DNA from: Cryptomeria japonica
Taxonomy: Eukaryota; Streptophyta; Pinopsida; Cupressales; Cupressaceae
NCBI RefSeq assembly: GCF_030272615.1
Contig: NC_081414.1
Span: forward strand, 810,499,069-810,563,068
DNA length: 64,000 nt
Direction of reading: 5' to 3'
In this document: positions 1 to 10,800 of the stretch, piece by piece
How the letters are laid out: every line of letters starts with the position of its first letter
Position numbering within the stretch: the first letter of the stretch is position 1
Program-made: the position numbers and the translations under genes
Notes under the pieces: generated by a model
The model's database searches: none
Seen by the model: the letters and a program-made list of their open reading frames with translations, nothing else
What the model was told of the DNA's origin: nothing

Positions 1-121
1 CAAGAACAAAATACAGTAAATGATGGTGTTGTCGATGCTAACACAGTGAGACCTAAAATCATTCTTTCTGGATCATGTTTTACAAATAACCAAGTGAATA
101 CTCAAACACCTTCAAAACCAT

Positions 122-648
122 GAAGGAAATACACCCCATTGGGAGAACCACTTGAATCAGCTTTCAAGAAGCTAGTGGCAAACAAGATAATAACAATTCT
201 AGACAATCCTCCATATGAGCCAAAGGTCAAACCAAATTGGTGGAATGATGATGAGTACTATGAGTATTAAAAGAGAAAGGGACATAAAACAAAAAATTGT
301 CATTGTTTGAAAAATATTATACAAGATCTTATTGATAGAGGTGACATTGAGATTCAAGGACATTCATCCAATCAAGAACATGAGATGTTTAAGGAACCAT
401 TCCCTAAACATGACAAGGGAAAAGACAAAGTCATAGATGAGCAGACCAACTATACTAGAGCATCCTATAACTATGATTCAACTGTTAATCACATTTCAAT
501 GGACAATTATGTCTCTATCATTATCATTAAGGACAAAATGCCTGAAAATTCTACCCAAAAGCCCAAAGTTGTCCTAAAAGGAACTAGACCTTCTTCTGAA
601 TCTACCTCTGAATGTAATGTCACAACTCATCGAGGTAAATTCGCCTAG
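122..648 (+). pseudogene. Element A gag C-terminal remnant
   Basis: The translated stretch contains a phrase typical of plant gypsy gag ends: YTPLGEPLESAFKKL, a degenerate zinc-knuckle-like segment (KRKGHKTKNCHCLK) and NIIQDLIDRGDIEI. In related elements this segment sits between the gag capsid domain and the protease, and the knuckle would bind RNA. Here the first cysteine is replaced by tyrosine and a TAA stop interrupts the knuckle near 268. The remaining 113 residues from 307 are open but low in recognisable structure. The gag capsid domain itself lies left of the window. Family assignment is by pattern recognition, not by a search. Confidence 0.7.
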
Positions 649-679
649 CAAGGTGCTCCAGCTAAAACTACTACTTCCT

Positions 680-1526
680 CAGCAACCAAACCTAAGTACA
701 ATCTGGTAGAGTAGTTAGGGAGAACGCCTGCACTTATCTCCATCCTTGAGCTTTAACGCATATCCCCTACACATAAAGCCATTCTTGATAAAACTTTGAG
801 AGACACTATTGTCCCCATTGATCTGAACGTGGACTAGTTCCAAGCCATGGTGGGATACCTTTTTGTTCCACACTCCCTTACATTCACAGAAGCTGACAAT
901 GCATTTGTAAGCTAACCACATAATTAACCTTTACACATTGAAGCCTTCCTACGCAAACTTTGAATAAAATGAGTCCTGATAGATGGAGGAGTTGGTCTCA
1001 ATATATGTACTTTGAACAAATAATACAATTGGGATATTTAGATAAAGTTGTGAATGATACAAACAAAATTAACATCAAGGCATATGATGATGAATTGCAT
1101 TCATCCAAAGGCACAGTCACTCTACCTCTCAGAGTAGGACCAATTACAAAGGATGTGGTTTGTCAAGTCCTAGACCTAGATCTCACATACAATATATTTC
1201 TAGGACATCAATGGATTCATGAGATGAGAGAAGTCCCATCTACATACCATCAATGCATTAAGTTTCCTCATAATGGAGTTGAAGTAATAGTTAATGGTGA
1301 TCCTAATCCATTTATATACTACAATAACTTGAGGCCAAAAGCCAAGACAATAATTCCAATTAATAGAGAACCTATCCCATCCTCTGCATATATTAACCCT
1401 AAATCATTAAAACCTTCAACATCAAAGAAAGGTGAGCTTAAAGGGAAATATCAGGACAAAGGCATGGGTGAATACACTCTAAATCAAACCATGTGCTTGC
1501 GGAAAGTTATGAGTTCACCAAAATAA
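680..1526 (+). pseudogene. Element A retroviral-type aspartic protease remnant
   Basis: The protease would cleave the gag-pol polyprotein. The active-site loop reads VLIDGGVGLNICTLN with the catalytic Asp codon at 982-984, so the usual DSG is DGG. A frameshift follows near 1020 and the fold continues in another frame (960-1526): a strand ending TLPLRVGP, then the second conserved loop DLTYNIFLGHQWIHEM, then VPSTYHQCIKFP and the stretch leading to the G-patch. The upstream segment (680-960) is the usual linker with several in-frame stops. With at least one frameshift and multiple stops it cannot make a working enzyme. The sequence up to the frameshift and after it matches the gypsy protease layout well. 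Confidence 0.8.
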
Positions 1527-1539
1527 TATGGAAGACCAC

Positions 1540-2207
1540 ATCCTTCTAAATGGATATCTATCATTACACTAAAGTGGGACCCTACTATATTCCAAAAGTT
1601 GGGTGAAATGGAAGAAGAAGACTTATACAAAATGCTTTACAAAGACCCTAGAGATGGTACACAAGATCACATCAAGACACCATGTGAAAAATATGGCAAA
1701 GGATTCAAGATCTGACAAAAGTTTGGGTATGATGGTAAAAGTCCTCTTGGCTTAAGAAAAGAAGGTATCACTCAACCTTTGCAACCAGAATTGACATTTA
1801 AAAATCAGCACTAGAGAGGGCTTGGTTTCATCTCTTCCAAGGTAAACACTCACAAATCAAAAGAAGCATTGCAAATCATGATTTCCAATGATCAACAAGA
1901 GAACCGCTATTACACCAACTCTAATGAAGGGGAATGGGGTTCAGACAAATCCTATAGTGATTATGAACTTACCAAGACATTCTGAGAACTAGGTGAACCC
2001 ACAGAAGAAGAGGAATTTCATAAAAATTTCAAAGTTGGTCAAGAAACAACCCTTGAGGATCCCACGCAATCTTTTTGTTTATGTTCTAGAATGAAATCAT
2101 GAAAGATGAGGACACCCATTCTGGAATGCACTTTTAGTAATGACAATTTAGACTTGTTCATGATCGACATAGGTGAGGAGAGTGTCGATGATGATCTTGA
2201 CAACTAT
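1540..2207 (+). pseudogene. Element A G-patch-like segment and linker to RT
   Basis: Translation gives CEKYGKGFKI, a stop, QKFGYDGKSPLGLRKEGITQ and then RGLGF. This is the glycine spacing of a G-patch, an RNA-binding motif found in some plant gypsy polyproteins between protease and RT. TGA and TAG stops fall inside it (near 1714 and 1815). Downstream is an acidic linker ending at the junction with element B. The segment after B (from 21196) supplies the rest of the linker and RT. The G-patch call rests on the repeated Gly pattern alone. Confidence 0.6.
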
Positions 2208-3310
2208 TGAGCACCAAATCTGAATTAAGTAAAATATCTTGATTTGTGGAATTAAATCATAGAAGTAATATATCTTTGGAAGAAATCATCATTTTCATTG
2301 ATACCATAATAACCCACAAGTTATTGAGCAAGTGGCATCCTATAGAAATATCTGAATTCAGATGGTATCGATGAGACCCAGCGATGTATCACTGATATAG
2401 AAGGGCTATCGAAGAAAGGGAACATCAAAAGCAATGATCCTATCGACAAAGGATATCAAAGAAAGAAGAGATGGTTTTCTTCGATAGGAAAAGGTTTTCG
2501 AGGAAACAATACCATCGGTGCAACATGAAGGAGACTTACCGATAAAAAGTTCTTATCAAAACAATGACATTAATCAGATAAAAGGAAGCCACATCGATAA
2601 AAGATATCAATAAGGATATGAGTTTTGAGGAAGCTAAAAGGCATGTTACCTATATGCATGATTTTGCCATTGCAAATTTATCGATGAAGATTACTAATGA
2701 GCTCATCAATGAAAGATGATAGCGGAAGCAAGTCATCAAAGTAAAGAAGGCTTCAATGAGATGATAGACCCATTCATTGACAAGGTGTAGTAATGTTGAT
2801 GGAAAAGGGTATTTCGATAGAAGGATAAAGGAAGTCACTGAAGCCGAAGGTTTCTTCAACATGAAACCTAGTGGACATCAGATATATATCGATGAGGAGA
2901 TGACCATAATAACTAAATGCAACATTTTGATGAAGGGACAAAATACCTAGTCTCAGTAATATTTGAAACAAAAGTGTTGTCGATAGAAACAAAGAGATCG
3001 ATGGACTAAAAAATAAAGTAATTGAAAGACATATTCTCATCGAAATGATTAGTGATTGCCATGAAAATCAGAAATGAATCACAAGGGAGGTCACATCGCC
3101 AATAAATTCAAACGTGTGCCCAAGAAACCATTGTTAAAACAACCATTATTAACTGATTAAATATGCCATAAGTAATGAATCGACACCAACAGACACAACA
3201 TTAAGGAATTCACAAGCGATGAACCAAAAACAAAAATTGGGCAAATTCACAGATAAAGCTCAGTGATTCCAAGTAAGTCATCTACACACAGACCCCCTTT
3301 GTAAATTCAA

Positions 3311-6300
3311 ATGGAATCATCATCTAAGGTTAGTAAGACTAGAAAGGGAAAGGAACCTCTTGCTGTAGAAGAAAAACCCAAGAGGTAGAAAAGGGAAGGG
3401 CATTCTTTGGCCCAGGACCTGATTGATCAATGACCATCATCTAGTCTAAGGTCCAAAAAGATTAGAGGTGATGATGAAGGCCTAGAGGACCGGTTTGAAG
3501 ATCTTGGAGACATATGGACAAAATTGAGTGGGTATGAATTGTTCATATATGGGTACAACAGAAGGGTTGCCCCTCAACCTATCAACAATTTATGGCAACT
3601 GAACTTAGGTAGGCTAGTTGTGGCTAATGTCTTCATGAATATAGAGCTCATGAAGGCATTGGAAAATGACTATGAACCTAAAACCAGAACCATATATAAC
3701 TATATGGGTGAGCCAATTCTTGCAATTACAAAAGAGGTCATTGACATTGTGTTTGAATTCTACTGGGGGTTTGAAGAATCGATTGACCTCAAGAAATTGA
3801 CAAGTGAATATTTTAACCTAGAGCACATTTACAAAACATGGAGACTCCCCATACATAGACCTATAAATGTAGGACCCTTAATGCCACTAGGTCAGGATGA
3901 CAAGGCCCCCTATGATGTCAACTCTTTCCATCCATACTTCAAATATACTTATTATTGTGTTGCTCAAGTTCTAGGGATAAAAGCCCATCCTTTGATGGAT
4001 ATTGCAGCCATGGTCATTTGTGCCGATGTGCAATCTAAGGATCCCCGCTTTTTTGATTTTGCTTCTTATTTGGTTGAAGTCTTGAATCATGGGTTAGAAA
4101 AGTTAAAAGGGGATGTTGTTAACGTACATTTCAAGCATTATTCCTTGCTTATGCATATGTTATTATATATGGGCCAAGATGAAGGATTATGGCCAAAAGA
4201 GTTATGTGTTAGGACATATGACAATGTTGGGATGAGAAAACCAGTGCAGCTATGGGTTTCTTCATGGGACTAGAGCTATGTTAATAATCAATATTAGAAC
4301 TTTAAGGATTTTTTTGTCAAGCCATTATATAAATTGTTGGGTTGCCCATGTGATCATGCCCTTGCACCAGAGATTCAAAGATTATTGAGACCAAAATATT
4401 TTGCTGAAGATTCCTCAATTGAACACAATTGGGGAGATTGGTATTGTTTTTCAAACTACACACAAGTAAGGGTATACAGGTTTGAAGGGAGACCGTACCT
4501 ATTACCACTTACAGTCCCTAATAGAGTGGCTTGTCTGGAGATTTTGAGGCAATTGTCAATAGTGAGTACAAAACATCTGACAAGCCATGGGAAATAATCA
4601 ATTGTACCCGGGTTGTTAGTCTTTGCAGATTTCATTGTGGAAAATTCCAAGAGCTATAGCTTACTACAGACAAAGTTGGATTACTAGGGCATGGCTATGA
4701 GGGATCCAAGGCCCAACTTTTATTCTGAAGGATACATAAGGATAGCCCGGTCATCACAAAAGCTAAAGGCTGGAGAGCATAAATCTTTCTTTCCAGATGA
4801 TCTCATTAAGAACATTGGCAGAGAAGAGGCTAGAGAAAAGAGAATAAAGTTTGAGAAAGTAATGCATGCTTATAAATGAAATATTTTCAAAAGGAAAATG
4901 AATGAGAATTTATCACAAAGGATTGATGACCCATTGGAGTTAGCCAACAAGCTCATGGAGCATGAATTCGAAATACTTGAAGGAGTTCCACCTCACATCT
5001 CTAGGGAGTATATTGATACTATTAGAAGTACATAACCTTAAGCTCATATGTCCCCTGCTTCCACATCAGGAATTGTTTCATTCACTACTCGAGATGATTA
5101 CCCACTTGGTTATATAGAGGATACACATATAGACTTGACAATAGGACAATTGAATGTCAAAGAAGTTGTTGATATCAGATTCATGTAGCATGAGGATTTC
5201 ATTGCTGATAGTGATTTTATTGCTTCCAAAGAGTTTATTACATTCCTCTATTAGCATAAAGGATCGCATATCAGAAATAACATGAAAGATAATAATGAAG
5301 AACAACAAGTTCAAAAGCTACAAGAGGAGATGGATCTTGTGATGAAAGAAATGACACCAGAAAAGGGGAGATAATTGCTGAAGGAGGCAGGTGTGTTATT
5401 GTACTCTGGATGGGACTTGAAATTTGCCCTGTTGTTTGATGAATTCCTTAAGAAATAGGACCCAAATAAGACAATGATGCCTGATGAAATTGATAAACTC
5501 TTTAGAGGGTTAGGATATGATCTAGATCAAAAATCTCTTCTACAGTGGGCTATTTATCCCAAATATAAAAGACCTACATTGGTTGACATAGAGGAAGCTT
5601 TTGGGCATCTGATGGTACAACAAGTTGGGAAGATTGACCCTAGGATCACTGCCAAACTAAATTTGGATGTGGCCAAACTGATCCAGGATCAAATAGAGTT
5701 TCTTGTCGGAGAGAACTCTACATACAGAAGTCTGTATGAAAAGGCCGATGAAGAAAAACAAAGGTTGCAAATGAGATTACTTCAGATTGATACAAGCACT
5801 AGTCAGACAGGGATGACATATGGTGTTGACAGAGATGCCATGGATGCCTTGACATACGCAATACATTGGAGGAATAGGGCCGAAAAGACATCTCAACAAA
5901 CAGAAAAGATACAAGAAAAGATGGACAAGTTAATTCTTGAGATCATTGAACATAGATTCAGAAGTATGATGTAGGTTGCAGAGATCTACTGGAAGACATA
6001 CACTGGAACAGTCAAAGCTTTGAAAGAGCACAAAAGGCTTAGGTCATGGTTATAGGACATGATGAATGATAACAGTTTGATAAATCTAGGTGAGAGATTT
6101 GAATCTGAGGCTTACTTGAAATCCCATGTTGAATTGGCAAATCAATTAAAGAGCTTAAGAGGTTAGATGATGGGAATACCCCTAGAGTGCCCTCTTTTTA
6201 CAGTGATGGTGAGTTGGCATCATTAGAATAGTGGAAATAAGAGTTTGGTAATGAGAAGAATCGAGGAGTGGTAGAGTTGGATCAGGACAAAGACTTGTTG

Positions 6301-6459
6301 CCTTATGTTAATCATATTTTATCCAATTATTTCCAGATAGAAAATGACATGAGGATGATAAACAATGATATTGTAATGTATAAAGATGACAAGTACATTG
6401 AACACATAGGGGTGCTAAATTTGTTTATCTTCCAGTTTGTTAACAAAAGTGTTAGTTAA
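3311..6459 (+). pseudogene. Decayed ORF of unknown function inside B's 5' LTR
   Basis: From an ATG at 3311 (MESSSKVSKTRKGK) a long reading runs through the LTR. The best block is 3524-4273 (about 250 residues, phrases NNLWQLNLGRLVVANVFMN, DIVFEFYWGFEESIDLKKL, VHFKHYSLLMHMLLYMGQDE). Further blocks lie at 4334-4597, 4691-4879 and 5474-5974. The last is helical and charged (LIQDQIEFLVGENSTYRSLY, EKADEEKQRLQMRL) and looks like a coiled coil. Stops occur near 3386, 3431, 4272, 4596, 4687 and 4877, with more after. It is neither gag, pol nor a chromodomain. I do not recognise the family; a plant mobile domain relative was considered but no diagnostic motif is visible. It lies in the sense orientation, so a transcript starting upstream in the LTR could carry it. 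Confidence 0.55.
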
Positions 6460-7410
6460 TAGTTATGTGTTGAAAAGCCACGATGCTTGGTGACAATGTA
6501 TACTCTCATATAAATGAGGGAGCTTTTGTAATATGGATAATCATTAGAGAAGGAGTAGATTATAGCCTCAGGCTTACCATTGTACTATTTTGGTAAATAT
6601 ATATATAATATAACTAGTCATTTTCCTTTGCGTATGTGTTGTGGATTGGTGTATTTTTTGCAGGTACTTGCTTATGATATTATCTAAAGGAGATAAGGTT
6701 ATTCGTATTCTTCCAATAAAATTCTATGTATCATATTGTAGATTTGAATAAAAAAGATTTACTTGTGAATTGTAATTGTTCCCTGTATTTCTTCCTTGGA
6801 TGGTCTCTTAAAGTTAGGGTTAAATTTATTCAGGCGGTTTACAATATAGACATTGGAGTGGAGCTCATAAGAAACAATAATAGATGAACTCATCGAGAGG
6901 GGGTGGGTTTAAATACTGTCTCATAAGTTTACACAATAAGTCCTAAGGAAATATAAAGACTCTGTAGCCCAAATAGAATGTAAGGAACTGGTCACCTATA
7001 AAATATAACTTATCAGTTCATACTTTCACATTAAAAGTAATAGGAATAGCTGAGTAGGAAGTCTAAAGTAAATTAGCAATAGTGTATACATACAAATTTC
7101 AAGCACAAAGACCGAATAGTTTCTACAACAACAATCTTGAACTCATCTGCTATATCTCCATCCTAGGAACTTTTGCCATTCTGAGATAGGAGGAAGTAAG
7201 ATCAAGATACTTAATCTACTATAAAAAGTAGTAGTCATTGAAAATAACTAGTGAGTAGGTATACCCGCCTAGGTTCTATAGAGCCTAAAGTGAGAGAGTT
7301 AGTAACCAAATAGGTTCACTCTATAAGTTGGCCAAGTCAATTGGAGGGTTTGAGCATAGGAGTTGGCATTTCCATAGAACCTATCCAATTTATTGATTTG
7401 AGACCCAACA
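6460..7410 (+). other. Non-coding 3' part of B's 5' LTR
   Basis: No coding signal. It contains a TA-rich stretch (about 6595-6616, repeated ATAT) that could be a promoter element, then ordinary AT-rich sequence to the LTR end. The last 45 bp are shared with the 3' LTR. Confidence 0.5.
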
Positions 7411-7413
7411 GAT

Positions 7414-7431
7414 TGGTGACACTGCTGGGGA
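7414..7431 (+). promoter_or_regulatory. Primer-binding site of element B
   Basis: TGGTGACACTGCTGGGGA begins four bases after the LTR end CCCAACA. It has the TGG start and G-rich end expected of a tRNA-complementary minus-strand primer site in plant gypsy elements. I did not assign the tRNA species. Confidence 0.65.
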
Positions 7432-7532
7432 GCATTCTTAAAAAAAGGGTACTCTACTGTGGGAAAGAACTCATATACAAAATACAATTTCCTTTCAAGA
7501 AGAAAGGTGGTGACTCTGAGATAAGAAATTTT

Positions 7533-9161
7533 ATGTACAGAAGAAGGTCAATAACACAAGGCCACCCCATAATCCAATTGAACTTTGACCAGAAAAGAAG
7601 TAAAAGAAATTCAAAGAAGAAATCAGTAGATAATCAAATGGAACCTAAAAATGACTTCATAAATGGGAAGTATAATCAGTACTATTCTGAAAACCATTCA
7701 CATCCAACCCTAAGTAAACAAAATTATATAGTTCCCACATACCCCAGAGATGAGGACTTGGCAGTTGTGGATAGAGAATGGAAAGAGAAATTCCCTCCTA
7801 GCTTTGAGAATCACCGTCCAAATTCAAGGACAAGAGCTTCAAGTTCCTTAGGCTCAAGCAAGGTGGATGCATCAAACCGTATGGTAGACTTGATGAAACA
7901 AATGATGGAAGCAACCATTGAAATGAAAGATGATGGAAAAGTACAAGAATTTATAGAATCATGTGCTAGATTGGGTATAAATATCAATGAAGATGATATT
8001 GATCATGACTTGGAGAGATACAGAGCGAGGTGTAAATAGGCAGCCCAAGGATCAAATAGAGGGAGAAACAATACAGATAAAACCAATGCAAAGAACAATA
8101 CTTACAAGGTGTCTGAAAACCCTCTATATGATCCTAGGCCAAATGAATTTCCACATAATAATATAGCTCCTAAACACCCACACAATCATTTTAACAACTT
8201 CCCATACCCCAATTTACCTCCTGAATATCAACAAAACGAATTCAATGCCTTTACATATCAAAACCACTTTCAACCACGAAACCAATTTCCTCCTAGTAAT
8301 AGTAATATGAGACTGAATTATGGAAACTTTGTCCAAGGTGGATATGGGCTAATGAATACAAAATGCATCAGACAGTTCAACTTTTTTAGGGATGATGGTG
8401 TATCCTCATCTTATTCCTAATGAGATTAGGACTGCAATATCGAAATTTACTAGGATTGATTCCATCTCAGGGGAAGCACATTGCAAAGCCTTTGACAGAG
8501 TGATGGAGGATTTTTGTCTCCCATATGAGGATGTCAAGATGAAGCTATTCATGTAGTCATTGATAGAGGATGCATGAAATTGGTTTAGAGCACTATCAGA
8601 TTTTTCAGTAAATAACCTTGCAGAATTCAAAAGACTTTTCTTGAGCAATATGAAGACCACAATAGCCCATAGTTTGCGTTACATGAGATCATAAGCATCA
8701 AGAAGGATCCAAATGAAGCAGTGGCCAATTTCAATAAGAGATTTAACAAATTTATGAATAAAATCCCTAATAGAATAAAATTGGTTCCTGAAGTGAGCAT
8801 CTTGTACTACATGAATGCTTTTGATAGTAAAACAAACTATGAGCTCAGAAAAAAAAATCATACAACTCTTCAAGGAGTCATGAAAGCAGTCATAACTATA
8901 GAGAATAATAGAAAAGAAGCCAAAACTATAGGAAGAAGGGAGGATGCAAGGTTGTTCAATCCGAAGGCCCCTAGACAAACAAAGGATAATGACAAATTGG
9001 ACAAGGTGCTGAATGTTATCAAGGATTTGTCTGTCAAGGTAAATAAGAAAGAGAAACAACAATTCTATAACCACGATAGGCCCAGATTGCATGATATGCC
9101 TTATAATACTGCATGGAAGGATGGGAAGCCAATGGACAAGAACCCAAAAGAAGGTAACTAA
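7533..9161 (+). pseudogene. gag: Element B gag
   Basis: The first ATG in the open frame after the primer site is at 7533 (MYRRRSITQGHP). A basic, Asn-rich N-terminal part runs to a stop at 8037. A Pro/Asn-rich segment follows (8109-8420). The capsid-like retrotransposon gag domain begins about 8395 in another frame (YPHLIPNEIRTAISKF, EDVKMKLFM, NWFRALSDFS, LAEFKRLFL) and shifts frame again near 8665 into ANFNKRFNKFMNKIP. It ends about 9161 in a Lys/Pro-rich tail. The order of these blocks matches plant gypsy gag, which assembles the virus-like particle in the cytoplasm. No CCHC zinc knuckle is seen. At least two frameshifts and several stops make it non-functional. Confidence 0.8.
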
Positions 9162-10280
9162 ATACTAGATCCTTTGAGAAAAGAGGTGAACTAGGTAGTT
9201 GATGGAGATATGTGGTGCTTAGCATGTGATATGCCTCATTCTCCCTACTAGTGGGTGGTGGCAATGAAGTTGTAGGGAAGAGAGGAAGAATGTGAAGAAT
9301 ATGCAGATGATCATGCAATAAAGTTATTGCCCTTTGAGGAATATGACTCATCTGAGGGGAGCGAAGGAAATGATATAAAATTATAGGTAGATTAATCAGC
9401 AATTCTATATGCAACAAATATTCTTGGATGAGGAAGATGAAGTCAAGTTGAGGATCCTTACTAAAGAAGAACGAGAGAGAATTACTACAGCTACTGTTGA
9501 ACAAGCCAAAAAGACTTATACGCTAAGGAAAAAAACCATAAACCCAGAACAAGGCAAACCATTAGGAATGTTCATGAAGGAGAGCAATGGAATGGTGAAC
9601 ACTTCAGCACTGGTTGTTACAACATCATTCGATATTGCCAACACCTTGACACAGATGAAGGTCTATGTTCCATTACTTGAGATGATGAATTTCCTAGAGT
9701 ACTGAGAGAAAACCTTGAAGGTGATTAATGGTGTATCTGAGGAAAAGACCAAATAACATAAACAGAATGGCCAAAACAATGATAACCCTATTCCAACCAT
9801 ATATTTAGGGTCAACAATAACAAAAAATCCTTCTCAAGTAGACCCATTTTATTTAACTCTGATGATCAATAACAAGATGATAAAAACTTGCATGATTGAC
9901 TCAGGAGCTATTATAAATGCTATGCCCGTAGGAGTCATGAAGGAACTTGGAATGGTAGTGGACACAAATTTTGGGAAATGTTATGCCATGGATAACTGCT
10001 CTATCCCAGTAGTTAGTGTCATGAAGGATGTTGAATTCAAATTAGCAGCATGTCCAGAAGACTCTTATAAAGCAGACATCACTATGGTTGATGTCCCTCC
10101 TAATTATGGCATGTTGTTATCCAGACAATGGTTGAATCTGATAGGAAACCATGCCTAGTTAGACCTATCATATGCTACTATACTGGTAAATGGACAGGAA
10201 GTAAGGATTGAGAGAGAACCTCATTCTAAATACATTATCGAGGAGGCAGGAAGTAAGTATGTTTCATCTAGTCAGATATA
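9162..10280 (+). pseudogene. Element B gag-pol linker and aspartic protease
   Basis: The linker (9409-9705 open) ends with FDIANTLTQMKVYVPLLEMM and a stop, then the protease begins around 9838. The active site is TCMIDSGAIINAMP, catalytic Asp codon 9898-9900, with an intact DSG. A second loop, PPNYGMLLSRQWLN, precedes a TAG at 10156. The frame then continues through the C-terminal strands (NGQEVRIEREPHSKYI) to a stop near 10279, where a frameshift leads into the RNase H. The catalytic triplet is intact but the chain is broken by stops. Unlike element A there is no G-patch after it. Confidence 0.85.
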
Positions 10281-10800
10281 GATAACTTCAAAGTAGAGTT
10301 GAGAAAAACAAGAATGGGAGGCTTGACTCCAATTGAATTTGCATTCGACGAGAATAAGGATCAAGTATGGAAGATGTACTTTGATGGATCATGCAGTAAG
10401 GAAGGAAGTGGGGTAGGAATCGTATTTATTTTTCCAGATGGAGAGACATTCAAGTATTCTTTCAAACTGATGTTTGAGTGTACAAATAATATTGCAGAAT
10501 ATGGAGCCTTACTCACTGGACTTAATGTGGCTACCAAGAATGGAATTAAATTGCTCAGTGTCTTTGGGGATTTAGAACTAGTAATATCTCAAATCAAACA
10601 AAAGTATGCCTCCAAACATCTCAGGTTGAAACAATACATGGATGATGTATGGGATACCATGGAACTGTTTGATGCTTTCTAGATAAGTTGGACTGACAGA
10701 TCAAAGAATATCATAGCTGACTTCTTGGCCAATGTTGCCTTGAAGGAAAATGATATAACACTGAATGGAGTCTTAGAGATGGAAATAAAAGTTAGGCCTT
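10281..10800 (+). pseudogene. Element B RNase H domain placed before RT
   Basis: Translation in one frame from 10299 gives WKMYFDGSCSKEGSGVGIVF, ECTNNIAEYGALLTGL, LLSVFGDLELVISQI and NIIADFLANVA. This is the RNase H pattern of the archaeal/plant type used as the second RNase H of Tat elements. The four acidic positions are all present: Asp 10383-10385, Glu 10497-10499, Asp 10569-10571, Asp 10719-10721. One stop (about 10680) interrupts the chain before the last Asp. The domain follows the protease and precedes RT, and shares the RT reading frame from 10299 to 12480. The domain degrades RNA in RNA-DNA hybrids during reverse transcription. Its position is unusual because the known extra RNase H in plant gypsy elements follows RT and native RNase H. 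Confidence 0.8.

Larger units (their letters stand above)
1..2207 (+). mobile_element. Ty3/gypsy element A, upstream fragment
   Basis: Decayed Ty3/gypsy sequence encoding, in order, a gag tail, an aspartic protease and a G-patch-like segment. It stops abruptly where element B begins. The reading resumes after B at 21196, where the codons following the junction continue the interrupted acidic segment (Asp-Asn-Tyr before, Asn-Asn-Tyr after). The left end of the element, including its 5' LTR, lies outside the window. The extra RNase H found in its second half places A near the Tat/Ogre side of plant gypsy elements. Confidence 0.85.
2208..7410 (+). repeat. 5' LTR of element B (about 5.2 kb)
   Basis: Its first about 430 bp and last about 45 bp match the much shorter 3' LTR at 20693-21195. 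The intervening 4,725 bp has no counterpart there and is bounded by GGCAT on both sides (2640-2644 and 7365-7369). The first 900 bp are dense in TATCGAT- and ATCGATA-like motifs on both sides of the 2640 junction, which argues that the long form is ancestral and the 3' copy has a deletion. The LTR carries a decayed ORF at 3311-6459. The end CCCAACA sits four bases before the primer-binding site. Confidence 0.75.

Noticed and set aside
2645-7364. The extra 4.7 kb of B's 5' LTR as a separate LTR element with target duplication GGCAT
   Set aside because: Its ends are not TG...CA, no internal LTR pair is visible, and the ATCGAT-rich character continues across the left edge. A deletion in the other LTR explains it better.
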